DNA from: Rhipicephalus microplus
Lineage: Eukaryota > Arthropoda > Arachnida > Ixodida > Ixodidae
Direction: 5' to 3'
Length of the DNA stretch: 64,000 nucleotides
Assembly: GCF_043290135.1 (NCBI RefSeq)
Contig: NW_027464602.1
Location: 5,084,001 to 5,148,000 of the forward strand
The notes below the pieces were generated by a model. That model was not told where the DNA came from. It searched no databases and saw only the letters and a program-made list of their open reading frames with translations. Below are positions 46,719-61,050 of this stretch, piece after piece (the stretch's first letter is position 1; each line of letters begins with the position of its first letter). A program made the translations under genes and the position numbers.

Positions 46719-49010
46719 CTTCAAAGCTTACAGCCCAAAGAAAAAAAGCGCCACACCACCACCGGGTGGGCTCGAACCTCCGACCTTTTGGTTAACAGCC
46801 GATCGCGCTAGCCAATTGCGCCATGGAGACAGTCCTGCTCCACTCTCCACCACCATCAAAACATATCTTCAAAGCTATCAGCCCAAAGAAAAAAAAGCGC
46901 CGCACCACCACCGGGCTGGCTCGAACCTCCAACTTTTCGGTTAACAGCCGGTCACGCTAGCCAATTGCGTCACGGAGACAGTCGTGCTCCACTCTCACCA
47001 CCATCAGAACATATCATCAAAGCTATCAGCCCACAGAAAAAAAAGCGCCGCACCACCACCGTGTGGGCTCGAACCTCCAACCTTTCGGTTAACAGCCGAT
47101 CGCCCAAGCCAATTGCGCCACGGAGACAGTCCTGCTCCACGCTCACCACCATCAGAACATATCTTCAAAGCTATCAGCCCAAAGAAAAAAAAGCACCGCA
47201 CCACCACCGGGTGGGCTCGAAGTTCCAACCTTTCGGTTAACGGCCAATCGCGCCAGCCAATTGCGCCACGGAGACAGTCCTGCTCCACTCTCACCACCAT
47301 CAGAACATATCTTCAAAGCTATCAGCACAAAGAAAAAAAGCGCCCCAGCATCACCGGGTGGGCTCGAACTTCCAACCTTTCGGTTAACAGCCGATCGCGC
47401 TAGCCAACTGCGCCAAGGAGACAGTCGTGCTCCACTGTCACCACCATCAGAACATATCTTCACAAGCTATCAGCGCCAAGAAAAAAGCAACACACCACTC
47501 CCGGGAGGGCTCGAAACTCCAACCTTTCAGTCAACAGGCGATTGCGCTAGCCAATTGCACCACGGAGACAGTCCTGCTCCACTCTCACCACCATCAGAAC
47601 ATATCTTCACCGCCATCAGCCCACAGAAAAAAAAGCGCCGCACCACCACCGTGTGGGCTTGAACCTCCAACCTTTCGGTTAACAGCCGATCGCCCAAGCC
47701 AATTGCGCAACGGAGACAGTCCTGCTCCACGCTGACCACCATCAGAACATATCTTCAAAGCTATCAGCCCAAAGAAAAAAAGCACCGCACCACCACCGAG
47801 TGGGCTGCTCGAACTACCAACTTTGCGGTTAACAGCCGATCACGCTAGCCAATTGCGCCACGGAGACAGTCGTGCTCCACTCTCACCACCATCAGAACAT
47901 ATCTTCAAAGCTATCAGCCAAAAGAAAAAAAAAGGCCACACCACCACCGGGTGGGCTCGAACCTCCAACTTTTCGGTTAACAGCCGATCACGCTAGCCAA
48001 TTGCGCCACGGAGACAGTCCGGCTTCACTCTCACCACGATCATAACATATCTTCAAAGCTATCAGCCCAAAGAAAAAAGCGCCGCACCACCACCGGGTGG
48101 GCTCGAAACTCCAACCTTTCGTTTAACTGCCGATCGCGCTAGCCAATGGCGCCACGGAGACAGTCCTGCTCCACTCTTTTCACCATTAGAACATAACTTC
48201 AAAGCTATCAGCCCAAAGAAAAAAAAGCGCCGCACCACTCCCGGGAGGGCTCGAAACTCCAACCTTTCGGTTAACCGCCGATCGCGCTAGACCATTGCGC
48301 TACAGAGGCAGTCTTGCTGCACTCTCACCATCATCAGAACATATCTTCAAAGCTATCAGCGCAAAGAAAAAAGCGCTGCACCACCACCAGGTGGGCTCGA
48401 ACCTCCAACCTTTCGGTTAACAGCCGATCGCGCTAGCCCATTGCGCCACGGAGACAGTCTTGCTCCACTCTCACCACCATCAGAACATATCTTCAAAGCT
48501 ATCAGCGCAAAAAAAATGCAACACACCACTCCCGGGAGGGCTCTAAACTCCAACCTTTCAGTCAACAGGCGATTGCGCTAGCCAATTGCGCCACGGAGAC
48601 AGTCCTGCTCCACTCTCACCACCATCAGAACATATCTTCAAAGCTTACAGCCCAAAGAAAAAAAGCGCCACACCACCACCGGGTGGGCTCGAACCTCCGA
48701 CCTTTTGGTTAACAGCCGATCGCGCTAGCCAATTGCGCCATGGAGACAGTCCTGCTCCACTCTCCACCACCATCAAAACATATCTTCAAAGCTATCAGCC
48801 CAAAGAAAAAAAAGCGCCACACCACCACCGGGCTGGCTCGAACCTCCAACTTTTCGGTTAACAGCCGATCACGCTAGCCTATTGCGGCACGGAGACAGTC
48901 GTGCTCCACTCTCACCACCATCAGAACATATCTTCAAAGCTATCAGCGCAAAAAAAATGCAACACACCACTCCCGGGAGGGCTCTAAACTCCAACCTTTC
49001 AGTCAACAGG

Positions 49011-52000
49011 CGATCGCGCTAGCCCATTGCGCTACGGAGGCAGTCTTTCTCCACTCTCACCATCATCAGAACATATCTTCAAAGCTATCAGCGCAAAGAA
49101 AAAAGCGCTGCACCACCACCAGGTGGGCTCGAACCTCCAACCTTTCGGTTAACAGCCGATCGCGCTAGCCCATTGCGCCACGGAGACAGTCTTGCTCCAC
49201 TCTCACCACCATCAGAACATATCTTCAAAGCTATCAGCGCAAAAAAAATGCAACACACCACTCCCGGGAGGGCTCTAAACTCCAACCTTTCAGTCAACAG
49301 GCGATTGCGCTAGCCAATTGCGCCACGGAGACAGTCCTGCTCCACTCTCACCACCATCAGAACATATCTTCAAAGCTTACAGCCCAAAGAAAAAAAGCGC
49401 CACACCACCACCGGGTGGGCTCGAACCTCCGACCTTTTGGTTAACAGCCGATCGCGCTAGCCAATTGCGCCATGGAGACAGTCCTGCTCCACTCTCCACC
49501 ACCATCAAAACATATCTTCAAAGCTATCAGCCCAAAGAAAAAAAAGCGCCGCACCACCACCGGGCTGGCTCGAACCTCCAACTTTTCGGTTAACAGCCGA
49601 TCACGCTAGCCTATTGCGGCACGGAGACAGTCGTGCTCCACTCTCACCACCATCAGAACATATCTTTAAAGCTATCAGCCCACAGAAAAAAAAGCGCCGC
49701 ACCAGCACCGTCTGGGCTCGAACCTCCAACCTTTCGGTTAACAGCCGATCGCCCAAGCCAATTGCGCCACGGAGACAGTCCTGCTCCACTCTCACCACCA
49801 TCAGAACATATCTTCAAAGCTATCAGCCCAAAGAAAAAAAAGCACCGCACCACCACCGGGTGGGCTCGAACTACCAACTTTGCGGTTAACAGCCGATCAC
49901 GCTAGCCAATTGCGCCACGGAGACAGTCCTGCTCCACTCTCACCACCATCAGAACATATCTTCAAAGTTATCAGCCAAAAGAAAAAAAAGCGCCGCACCA
50001 CCACCGGCTGGGCTTGAACCTCCAACCTTTCGGTTAACAGCCGATCGCGCTAGCCAATTGCGCCACGAAGACAGTCCTGCTCCACTCTCATAACCATCGG
50101 AACATATCTTCAAAGCTATTACTGCAAAAAAGCAACACACCACTCCCGGGAGGGCTCGAAACTCCAACCTTTCGGTTAACCGCCGATCGCGCTAGCCCAT
50201 TGCGCTACGAAGGCAGTCTTGCTCCACTCTCACCATCATCAGAACATATCTTCAAAGCTATCAGCGCAAAGAAAAAAAGCGCTGCACCACCACCAGGTGG
50301 GCTCGAACCTCCAACCTTTCGGTTAACAGCCTATCGCGCTAGCCCATTGCGCCACGGAGACAGTCTTGCTCCACTCTCACCACCATCAGAACATATCTTT
50401 AAAGCTATCAGCGCCAAGAAAAAAGCAACACACCACTCCCGGGAGGGCTCGAAACTCCAACCTTTCAGTCAACAGGCGATTGCGCTAGCCAATTGCGCCA
50501 CGGAGACAGTCCTGCTCCACTCTCACCACCATCAGAACATATCTTCAAAGCTTACAGCACAAAGAAAAAAAAGCGCCACACCACCACCGGGTGGGCTCGA
50601 ACCTCCGACCTTTTGGTTAACAGCCGATCGCGCTAGCCAATTGCGCCATGGACACAGTCCTGCTCCACTCTCCACCACCATCAAAACATATCTTCAAAGC
50701 TATCAGCCCAAAGAAAAAAAAGCGCCGCACCACCACCGGGCTGGCTCGAACCTCCAACTTTTCGGTTAACAGCCGATCACGCTAGCCTATTGCGGCACGG
50801 AGACCGTCGTGCTCCACTCTCACCACCATCAGAACATATCTTTAAAGCTATCAGCCCACAGAAAAAAAAAGCGCCGCACCACCACCGTCTGGGCTCGAAC
50901 CTCCAACCTTTCGGTTAACAGCCGATCGCCCAAGCCAATTGCGCCACGGAGACAGTCCTGCTCCACTCTCACCGCCATCAGAACATATCTTCAAAGCTAT
51001 CAGCCCAAAGAAAAAAAAGCACCGCACCACCACCGGGTGGGCTCGAACTACCAACTCTGCGGTTAACAGCCGATCACGCTAGCCAATTGCGCCACGGAGA
51101 CAGTCCTGCTCCACTCTCACCACCATCAGAACATATCTTCAAAGTTATCAGCCAAAAGAAAAAAAAGCGCCGCACCACCACCGGCTGGGCTCGAACCTCC
51201 AACCTTTCGGTTAACAGCCGATCGCGCTAGCCAATTGCGCCACGAAGACAGTCCTGCTCCACTCTCATCACCATCGGAACATATCTTCAAAGCTATTACT
51301 GCAAAAAAGCAACACACCACTCCCGGGAGGGCTCGAAACTCCAACCTTTCGGTTAACCGCCGATCGCGCTAGCCCATTGCGCTACGAAGGCAGTCTTGCT
51401 ACACTCTCACCATCATCAGAACATATCTTCAAAGCTATCAGCGCAAAGAAAAAAAGCGCTGCACCACCACCGAGTGGGCTCGAACTACCAACTTTGCGGT
51501 TAACAGCCGATCACGCTAGCCAATTGCGCCACGGAGACAGTCCTGCTCCACTCTTTTCACCATTAGAACATATCTTCAAAGCTATCAGCCCAAAGAAAAA
51601 AAAAGCGCCGCACCACTCCCGGGAGGGCTCGAAACTCCAACCTTTCGGTTAACCGCCGATCGCGCTAGCCCATTGCGCTACGGAGGCAGTCTTGCTCCAC
51701 TCTCACCATCATCAGAACATATCTTCAAAGCTATCAGCCCAAAGAAAAAAAAGCGCCGCACCACTCCCGGGAGGGCTCGAACCTCCAACCTTTCGGTTAA
51801 CAGCCGATCGCGCTAGCCCATTGCGCCACGGAGACAGTCTTGCTCCACTCTCACCACCATCAGAACATATCTTCAAAGCTATCAGCGCAAAAAAAATGCA
51901 ACACACCACTCCCGGGAGGGCTCTAAACTCCAACCTTTCAGTCAACAGGCGATTGCGCTAGCCAATTGCGCCACGGAGACAGTCGTGCTCCACTCTCACT

Positions 52001-54228
52001 ACCATCAGAACATATCTTCAAAGCTTACAGCCCAAAGAAAAAAAGCGCCACACCACCACCGGGTGGGCTCGAACCTCCGACCTTTTGGTTAACAGCCGAT
52101 CGCGCTAGCCAATTGCGCCATGGAGACAGTCCTGTTCCACTCTCCACCACCATCAAAACATATCTTCAAAGCTATCAGCCCAAAGAAAAAAAAGCGCCGC
52201 ACCACCACCGGGCTGGCTCGAACCTCCAACTTTTCGGTTAACAGCCGGTCACGCTAGCCAATTGCGTCACGGAGACAGTCGTGCTCCACTCTCACCACCA
52301 TCAGAACATATCATCAAAGCTATCAGCCCACAGAAAAAAAAGCGCCGCACCACCACCGTGTGGGCTCGAACCTCCAACCTTTCGGTTAACAGCCGATCGC
52401 CCAAGCCAATTGCGCCACGGAGACAGTCCTGCTCCACGCTCACCACCATCAGAACATATCTTCAAAGCTATCAGCCCAAAGAAAAAAAAGCACCGCACCA
52501 CCACCGGGTGGGCTCGAAGTTCCAACCTTTCGGTTAACGGCCAATCGCGCCAGCCAATTGCGCCACGGAGACAGTCCTGCTCCACTCTCACCACCATCAG
52601 AACATATCTTCAAAGCTATCAGCACAAAGAAAAAAAGCGCCCCAGCATCACCGGGTGGGCTCGAACTTCCAACCTTTCGGTTAACAGCCGATCGCGCTAG
52701 CCAACTGCGCCAAGGAGACAGTCGTGCTCCACTGTCACCACCATCAGAACATATCTTCACAAGCTATCAGCGCCAAGAAAAAAGCAACACACCACTCCCG
52801 GGAGGGCTCGAAACTCCAACCTTTCAGTCAACAGGCGATTGCGCTAGCCAATTGCACCACGGAGACAGTCCTGCTCCACTCTCACCACCATCAGAACATA
52901 TCTTCACCGCCATCAGCCCACAGAAAAAAAAGCGCCGCACCACCACCGTGTGGGCTTGAACCTCCAACCTTTCGGTTAACAGCCGATCGCCCAAGCCAAT
53001 TGCGCAACGGAGACAGTCCTGCTCCACGCTGACCACCATCAGAACATATCTTCAAAGCTATCAGCCCAAAGAAAAAAAGCACCGCACCACCACCGAGTGG
53101 GCTGCTCGAACTACCAACTTTGCGGTTAACAGCCGATCACGCTAGCCAATTGCGCCACGGAGACAGTCGTGCTCCACTCTCACCACCATCAGAACATATC
53201 TTCAAAGCTATCAGCCAAAAGAAAAAAAAAGGCCGCACCACCACCGGGTGGGCTCGAACCTCCAACTTTTCGGTTAACAGCCGATCACGCTAGCCAATTG
53301 CGCCACGGAGACAGTCCGGCTTCACTCTCACCACGATCATAACATATCTTCAAAGCTATCAGCCCAAAGAAAAAAGCGCCGCACCACCACCGGGTGGGCT
53401 CGAAACTCCAACCTTTCGTTTAACTGCCGATCGCGCTAGCCAATGGCGCCACGGAGACAGTCCTGCTCCACTCTTTTCACCATTAGAACATAACTTCAAA
53501 GCTATCAGCCCAAAGAAAAAAAAGCGCCGCACCACTCCCGGGAGGGCTCGAAACTCCAACCTTTCGGTTAACCGCCGATCGCGCTAGACCATTGCGCTAC
53601 GGAGGCAGTCTTGCTGCACTCTCACCATCATCAGAACATATCTTCAAAGCTATCAGCGCAAAGAAAAAAGCGCTGCACCACCACCAGGTGGGCTCGAACC
53701 TCCAACCTTTCGGTTAACAGCCGATCGCGCTAGCCCATTGCGCCACGGAGACAGTCTTGCTCCACTCTCACCACCATCAGAACATATCTTCAAAGCTATC
53801 AGCGCAAAAAAAATGCAACACACCACTCCCGGGAGGGCTCTAAACTCCAACCTTTCAGTCAACAGGCGATTGCGCTAGCCAATTGCGCCACGGAGACAGT
53901 CCTGCTCCACTCTCACCACCATCAGAACATATCTTCAAAGCTTACAGCCCAAAGAAAAAAAGCGCCACACCACCACCGGGTGGGCTCGAACCTCCGACCT
54001 TTTGGTTAACAGCCGATCGCGCTAGCCAATTGCGCCATGGAGACAGTCCTGCTCCACTCTCCACCACCATCAAAACATATCTTCAAAGCTATCAGCCCAA
54101 AGAAAAAAAAGCGCCGCACCACCACCGGGCTGGCTCGAACCTCCAACTTTTCGGTTAACAGCCGATCACGCTAGCCTATTGCGGCACGGAGACAGTCGTG
54201 CTCCACTCTCACCACCATCAGAACATAT
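49011..54228 (+). repeat. 5.2-kb higher-order repeat, copy 2
   Basis: Uninterrupted copy of the split repeat at 38,560-48,931. A further partial copy starts at about 53,650 (offset 4,565 bp from about 49,088, continuing to about 55,200), showing that consecutive copies were joined in different registers. Confidence 0.85.
52012..52015. other. Empty paralogue of the retrotransposon target
   Basis: In higher-order copy 2 the equivalent of 41,561-41,564 is an uninterrupted ATAT in CACTACCATCAGAACATATC followed by TTCAAAGCTTACAG. Both the left and the right flank of the insertion match this locus, so it shows the pre-insertion state. Further empty paralogues are at 59,972-59,975 and 63,221-63,224. 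Confidence 0.9.
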
Positions 54229-57200
54229 CTTTAAAGCTATCAGCCCACAGAAAAAAAAGCGCCGCACCACCACCGTCTGGGCTCGAACCTCCAACCTTTC
54301 GGTTAACAGCCGATCGCCCAAGCCAATTGCGCCACGGAGACAGTCCTGCTCCACTCTCACCACCATCAGAACATATCTTCAAAGCTATCAGCCCAAAGAA
54401 AAAAAAGCACCGCACCACCACCGGGTGGGCTCGAACTACCAACTTTGCGGTTAACAGCCGATCACGCTAGCCAATTGCGCCACGGAGACAGTCCTGCTCC
54501 ACTCTCACCACCATCAGAACATATCTTCAAAGTTATCAGCCCAAAGAAAAAAAAGCGCCGCACCACCACCGGCTGGGCTCGAACCTCCAACCTTTCGGTT
54601 AACAGCCGATCGCGCTAGCCAATTGCGCCACGAAGACAGTCCTGCTCCACTCTCATCACCATCGGAACATATCTTCAAAGCTATTACTGCAAAAAAGCAA
54701 CACACCACTCCCGGGAGGGCTCGAAACTCCAACCTTTCGGTTAACCGCCGATCGCGCTAGCCCATTGCGCTACGAAGGCAGTCTTGCTCCACTCTCACCA
54801 TCATCAGAACATATCTTCAAAGCTATCAGCGCAAAGAAAAAAAGCGCTGCACCACCACCAGGTGGGCTCGAACCTCCAACCTTTCGGTTAACAGCCTATC
54901 GCGCTAGCCCATTGCGCCACGGAGACAGTCTTGCTCCACTCTCACCACCATCAGAACATATCTTCAAAGCTATCAGCGCCAAGAAAAAAGCAACACACCA
55001 CTCCCGGGAGGGCTCGAAACTCCAACCTTTCAGTCAACAGGCGATTGCGCTAGCCAATTGCGCCACGGAGACAGTCCTGCTCCACTCTCACCACCATCAG
55101 AACATATCTTCAAAGCTTACAGCCCAAAGAAAAAAAAGCGCCACACCACCACCGGGTGGGCTCGAACCACCGACCTTTTGGTTAACAGCCGATCGCGCTA
55201 GCCAATTGCGCCACGGAGACAGTCCTGCTCCACGCTCACCACCATCAGAACATATCTTCAAAGCTATCAGCCCAAAGAAAAAAAAGCACCGCACCACCAC
55301 CGGGTGGGCTCGAACTTCCAAACTTTCGGTTAACGGCCAATCGCGCCAGCCAATTGCGCCACGGAGACAGTCCTGCTCCACTCTCACCACCATCAGAACA
55401 TATCTTCAAAGCTATCAGCACAAAGAAAAAAAGCGCCCCAGCATCACCGGGTGGGCTCTAACTTCCAACCTTTCGGTTAACAGCCGATCGCGCTAGCCAA
55501 CTGCGCCAAGGAGACAGTCGTGCTCCACTGTCACCACCATCAGAACATATCTTCACAAGCTATCAGCGCAAAGAAAAAAGCAACACACCACTCCAGGGAG
55601 GGCTCGAAACTCCAACCTTTCGGTTAACAGCCGATCGCGCTAGCCAATTGCGCCACGGAGACAGTCCTGCTCTACTCTCACCACCATCAGAACATATCTT
55701 CAAATATATCAGCCCAAAGAAAAAAAAGTGCCATACCACCACCGGGTGGGCTCGAACCTCCGACATTTTGGATAACAGCCGATCGCGCTAGCCAATTGCG
55801 CCATAGAGACAGTCCTGCTCCACTCTCACCACCATCAGAACATATCTTCAAAGCTATCAACCCAAAGAAAGAAAAGCGCCGCACCACCACCGGGTGGGCT
55901 CGAACTACCAACTTTGTGGTTAACAGCCGATCACGCTAGCCAATTGCGCCACGGATACAGTCCTGCTCCACTCTCACCACCATCAGAACATATCTTCAAA
56001 GCTATCAGCCAAAAGAAAAAAAAGTGCCGCACCACCACCGGGTGGGCTCGAACCTCCAACTTTTCGGTTAACAGCCGATCACGCTAGCCAATTGCGCCAC
56101 GGAGACAGTCCTGCTTCACTCTCACCACGATCATAACATATCTTCAAAGCTATCAGCCCAAAGAAAAAAAAGCGCCGCACCACCACCGGGTGGGCTCGAA
56201 ACTCCAACCTTTCGTTTAACTGCCGATCGCGCTAGCCAATGGCGCCACGGAGACAGTCCTGCTCCACTCTTTTCACCATTAGAACATATCTTCTAAGCTA
56301 TCAGCCCAAAAAAAAGCGCCGCACCACCACCGGGTGGGCTCGAACTACCAACTTTGCGGTTAACAGCCGATCACGCTAGCCAATTGCGCCACGGAGACAG
56401 TCCTGCTCCACTCTCACCACCATCAGAACATATCTTCAAAGCTATCAGCCAAAAGAAAAAAAAAGCGCCGCACCACCACCGGGTGGGCTCGAACCTCCAA
56501 CTTTTCGGTTAACAGCTGATCGCGCTAGCCAATTGCGCCACGGAGACAGTCCTGCTCCACTCTCACCACCATCAGAACATATCTTCAAAGCTATCAGCCC
56601 AAACAAAAAAAGCGCCATACCACCACCGGGTGGGCTCGAACCTCCAACTTTTCGGTTAACAGCCGATCACGCTAGCCAATTGCGCCATGGAGACAGTCAT
56701 GCTCCACTCTCACCACCATCAGAACATATCTTCAAAGCTATCAGCCCACAGAAAAAAAAGCGCCGCACAACCACCGGGTAGGCTCGAACCTCCAACTTTT
56801 CGGTTAACAGCCGATCGCGCTAGCCAGTTGCGCCACGGAGACAGTCCTGCTCCACTCTCACCACAATAAGAACATATCTTCAAAGCTATCAGCCCAAAGA
56901 AAAAAAAGCGCCGCAGCACCACCGGGTGGGCTCGAACTTCCGACCTTTTGGTTAACAGCCGATCGCGCTAGCCAATTGCGCCACGGAGACAGTCCTGCTC
57001 CACCCTCACCACCATAAGAACATATCTTCAAAGCTATCACCCCAAAGAAAAAAAAGCGCCGCACCACCACCGGTTCGGCTCGAACCTCCAACCTTTCGGT
57101 TAACAGCCGATCGCGCTAGCCAATTGCGCCACGAAGACAGTCCTGCTCCACTCTCATCACCATCTGAACATATCTTCAAAGCTATTACCGCAAAGAAAAA

Positions 57201-59651
57201 AGCAACACACCACTCCCGGGAGGGCTCGAAACTCCAACCTTTCGGTTAACCGCCGATCGCGCTAGCCCATTGCGCTACGGAGGCAGTCTTGCTCCACTCT
57301 CACCATCATCAGAACATATCTTCAAAGCTATCAGCGCAAAGAAAAAAAGCGCTGCACCACCACCAGGTGGGCTCGAACCTCCAACCTTTCGGTTAACAGC
57401 CGATCGCGCTAGCCCACTGCGCCACGGAGACAGTCTTGCTCCACTCTCACCACCATCAGAACATATCTTCAAAGCTATCAGGGCAAAGAAAAATGCAACA
57501 CACCACTCCCGGGAGGGCTCGAAACTCCAACCTTTCAGTCAACAGGCGATTGCGCTAGCCAATTGCGCCACGGAGACAGTCCTGCTCCACTCTCACCACC
57601 ATCAGAACATATCTTCACAGCTTACAGCCCAAAGAAAAAAAAGCGCCACACCACCACCGGGTGGGCTCGAACCTCCGACCTTTCGGTTAACAGCCGATCG
57701 CGCTAGCCAATTGCGCCACGGAGACAGTCCTGCACCACTCTCACCACCATCAGAACATATCTTCAAAGCTTACAGCCCAAAGAAATAAAAGCGCCACACC
57801 ACCGCCGGGTGGGCTCGAACCTCCGACCTTTTTGTTTAACAGCCGATCGCGCTAGCCAATTGCGCCATGGAGACAGTCCTGCTCCACTCTCCACCACCAT
57901 CAAAACATATCTTCAAAGCTATCAGCCCAAAGGAAAAAAGCACCGCACCACCACCGGGCTGGCTCGAACCTCCAACTTTTCGGTTAACAGCCGATCACGC
58001 TAGCCAATTGCGGCACGGAGACAGTCGTGCTCCACTCTCACCACCATCAGAACATATCTTCAAAGCCATCAGCCCACAGAAAAAAAAGTGCGGCACCACC
58101 ACCATGTGGGCTCGAACCTCCAACCTTTCGGTTAACAGCCGATCGCCCAGGCCAATTGCGCCACGGAGACAGTCCTGCTCCACTCTCACCACCATCAGAA
58201 CATATCTTCAAAGCTATCAGCCCAAAGAAAAAAAGCACCGCACCACCACCGGGTGGGCTCGAACTACCAACTTTGCGGTTAACAGCCGATCACGCTAGCC
58301 AATTGCGCCACGGAGACAGTCGTGCTCCACTCTCACCACCATCAGAACATATCTTCAAAGCTATCAGCCAAAAGAAAAAAAAGCGCCGCACCACCACCGG
58401 GTGGGCTCGAACCTCCAACTTTTCGGTTAACAGCCGATCACGCTAGCCAATTGCGCCACGGAGACAGTCCGGCTTCACTCTCACCACGATCATAACATAT
58501 CTTCAAAGCTATCAGCCCAAAGAAAAAAAAGCGCCGCACCACCACCGGGTGGGCTCGAAACTCCAACCTTTCGTTTAACTGCCGATCGCGCTAGCCAATG
58601 GCGCCACGGAGACAGTCCTGCTCCACTCTTTTCACCATTAGAACATATCTTCAAAGCTATCAGCGCAAAAAAATGCAACACACCACTCCCGGGAGGGCTC
58701 TAAACTCCAACCTTTCAGTCAACAGGCGATTGCGCTAGCCAATTGCGCCACGGAGACAGTCCTGCTCCACTCTCACCACCATCAGAACATATCTTCAAAG
58801 CTTACAGCCCAAAGAAAAAAAGCGCCACACCACCACCGGGTGGGCTCGAACCTCCGGCCTTTTGGTTAACAGCCGATCGCGCTAGCCAATTGCGCCATGG
58901 AGACAGTCCTGCTCCACTCTCCACCACCATCAAAACATATCTTCAAAGCTATCAGCCCAAAGAAAAAAAAAGCGCCGCACCACCACCGGGCTGGCTCGAA
59001 CCTCCAACTTTTCGGTTAACAGCCGATCACGCTAGCCAATTGCGACACGGAGACAGTCGTGCTCCACTCTCACCACCATCAGCACATATCTTTAAAGCTA
59101 TCAGCCCACAGAAAAAAAAAGCGCCGCACCACCACCGTCTGGGCTCGAACCTCCAACTTTGCGGTTAACAGCCGATCACGCTAGCCAATTGCGCCACGGA
59201 GACAGTCCTGCTCCACTCTCACCACCATCAGAACATATCTTCAAAGTTATCAGCCAAAAGAAAAAAAAGCGCCGCACCACCACCGGGTGGGCTCGAACCT
59301 CGAACTTTTCGGTTAACAGCCGATCACGCTAGCCAATTGCGCCACGGAGACAGTCCTGCTTCACTCTCACCACGATCATAACATATCTTTAAAGCTATCA
59401 GCCCAAAGAAAAAAAAGCGCCGCACCACCACCGGGTGGGCTCGAAACTCCAACCTTTCGTTTAACTGCCGATCGCGCTAGCCAATGGCGCCACGGAGACA
59501 GTCCTGCTCCACTCTTTTCACCATTAGAACATATCTACAAAGCTATCAGCCCAAAGAAAAAAAAGCGCCGCACCACTCCCGGGAGGGCTCGAAACTCCAA
59601 CCTTTCGGTTAACCGCCGATCGCGCTAGCCCATTGCGCTACGGAGGCAGTC

Positions 59652-61050
59652 TTGCTCCACTCTCACCATCATCAGAACATATCTTCAAAGCTATCAGCCC
59701 AAAGAAAAAAAAGCGCCGCACCACTCCCGGGAGGGCTCGAACCTCCAACCTTTCGGTTAACAGCCGATCGCGCTAGCCCATTGCGCCACGGAGACAGTCT
59801 TGCTCCACTCTCACCACCATCAGAACATATCTTCAAAGCTATCAGCGCAAAAAAAATGCAACACACCACTCCCGGGAGGGCTCTAAACTCCAACCTTTCA
59901 GTCAACAGGCGATTGCGCTAGCCAATTGCTCCACGGAGACAGTCGTGCTCCACTCTCACTACCATCAGAACATATCTTCAAAGCTTACAGCCCAAAGAAA
60001 AAAAGCGCCACACCACCACCGGGTGGGCTCGAACCTCCGACCTTTTGGTTAACAGCCGATCGCGCTAGCCAATTGCGCCATGGAGACAGTCCTGCTCCAC
60101 TCTCCACCACCATCAAAACATATCTTCAAAGCTATCAGCCCAAAGAAAAAAAAGCGCCGCACCACCACCGGGCTGGCTCGAACCTCCAACTTTTCGGTTA
60201 ACAGCCGGTCACGCTAGCCAATTGCGTCACGGAGACAGTCGTGCTCCACTCTCACCACCATCAGAACATATCATCAAAGCTATCAGCCCACAGAAAAAAA
60301 AGCGCCGCACCACCACCGTGTGGGCTCGAACCTCCAACCTTTCGGTTAACAGCCGATCGCCCAAGCCAATTGCGCCACGGAGACAGTCCTGCTCCACGCT
60401 CACCACCATCAGAACATATCTTCAAAGCTATCAGCCCAAAGAAAAAAAAGCACCGCACCACCACCGGGTGGGCTCGAACTTCCAACCTTTCGGTTAACGG
60501 CCAATCGCGCCAGCCAATTGCGCCACGGAGACAGTCCTGCTCCACTCTCACCACCATCAGAACATATCTTCAAAGCTATCAGCACAAAGAAAAAAAGCGC
60601 CCCAGCATCACCGGGTGGGCTCGAACTTCCAACCTTTCGGTTAACAGCCGATCGCGCTAGCCAACTGCGCCAAGGAGACAGTCGTGCTCCACTGTCATCA
60701 CCATCAGAACATATCTTCACAAGCTATCAGCGCCAAGAAAAAAGCAACACACCACTCCCGGGAGGGCTCGAAACTCCAACCTTTCAGTCAACAGGCGATT
60801 GCGCTAGCCAATTGCACCACGGAGACAGTCCTGCTCCACTCTCACCACCATCAGAACATATCTTCACCGCCATCAGCCCACAGAAAAAAAAGCGCCGCAC
60901 CACCACCGTGTGGGCTTGAACCTCCAACCTTTCGGTTAACAGCCGATCGCCCAAGCCAATTGCGCAACGGAGACAGTCCTGCTCCACGCTGACCACCATC
61001 AGAACATATCTTCAAAGCTATCAGCCCAAAGAAAAAAAGCACCGCACCAC
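59652..61050 (+). repeat. Segment shared with 51.7-53.1 kb and 62.9-63.8 kb
   Basis: Matches 51,692 onward at an offset of 7,960 bp (54 monomers) and 62,901 onward at 3,249 bp (22 monomers). It contains an intact paralogue of the retrotransposon target at 59,972-59,975. Right edge approximate. Confidence 0.75.

Larger units (their letters stand above)
38560..48931 (+). repeat. 5.2-kb higher-order repeat, copy 1 (split by retrotransposon)
   Basis: With the 5,154 bp of retrotransposon plus one target copy removed, this segment is about 5,218 bp and matches 49,011-54,228 base for base over nearly all its length. The offset is 10,451 bp left of the insertion and 5,297 bp right of it, and the difference of 5,154 bp equals the insertion exactly. 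Sporadic single-base differences are present (for example A against C near 39,279 and 49,730). Confidence 0.85.
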
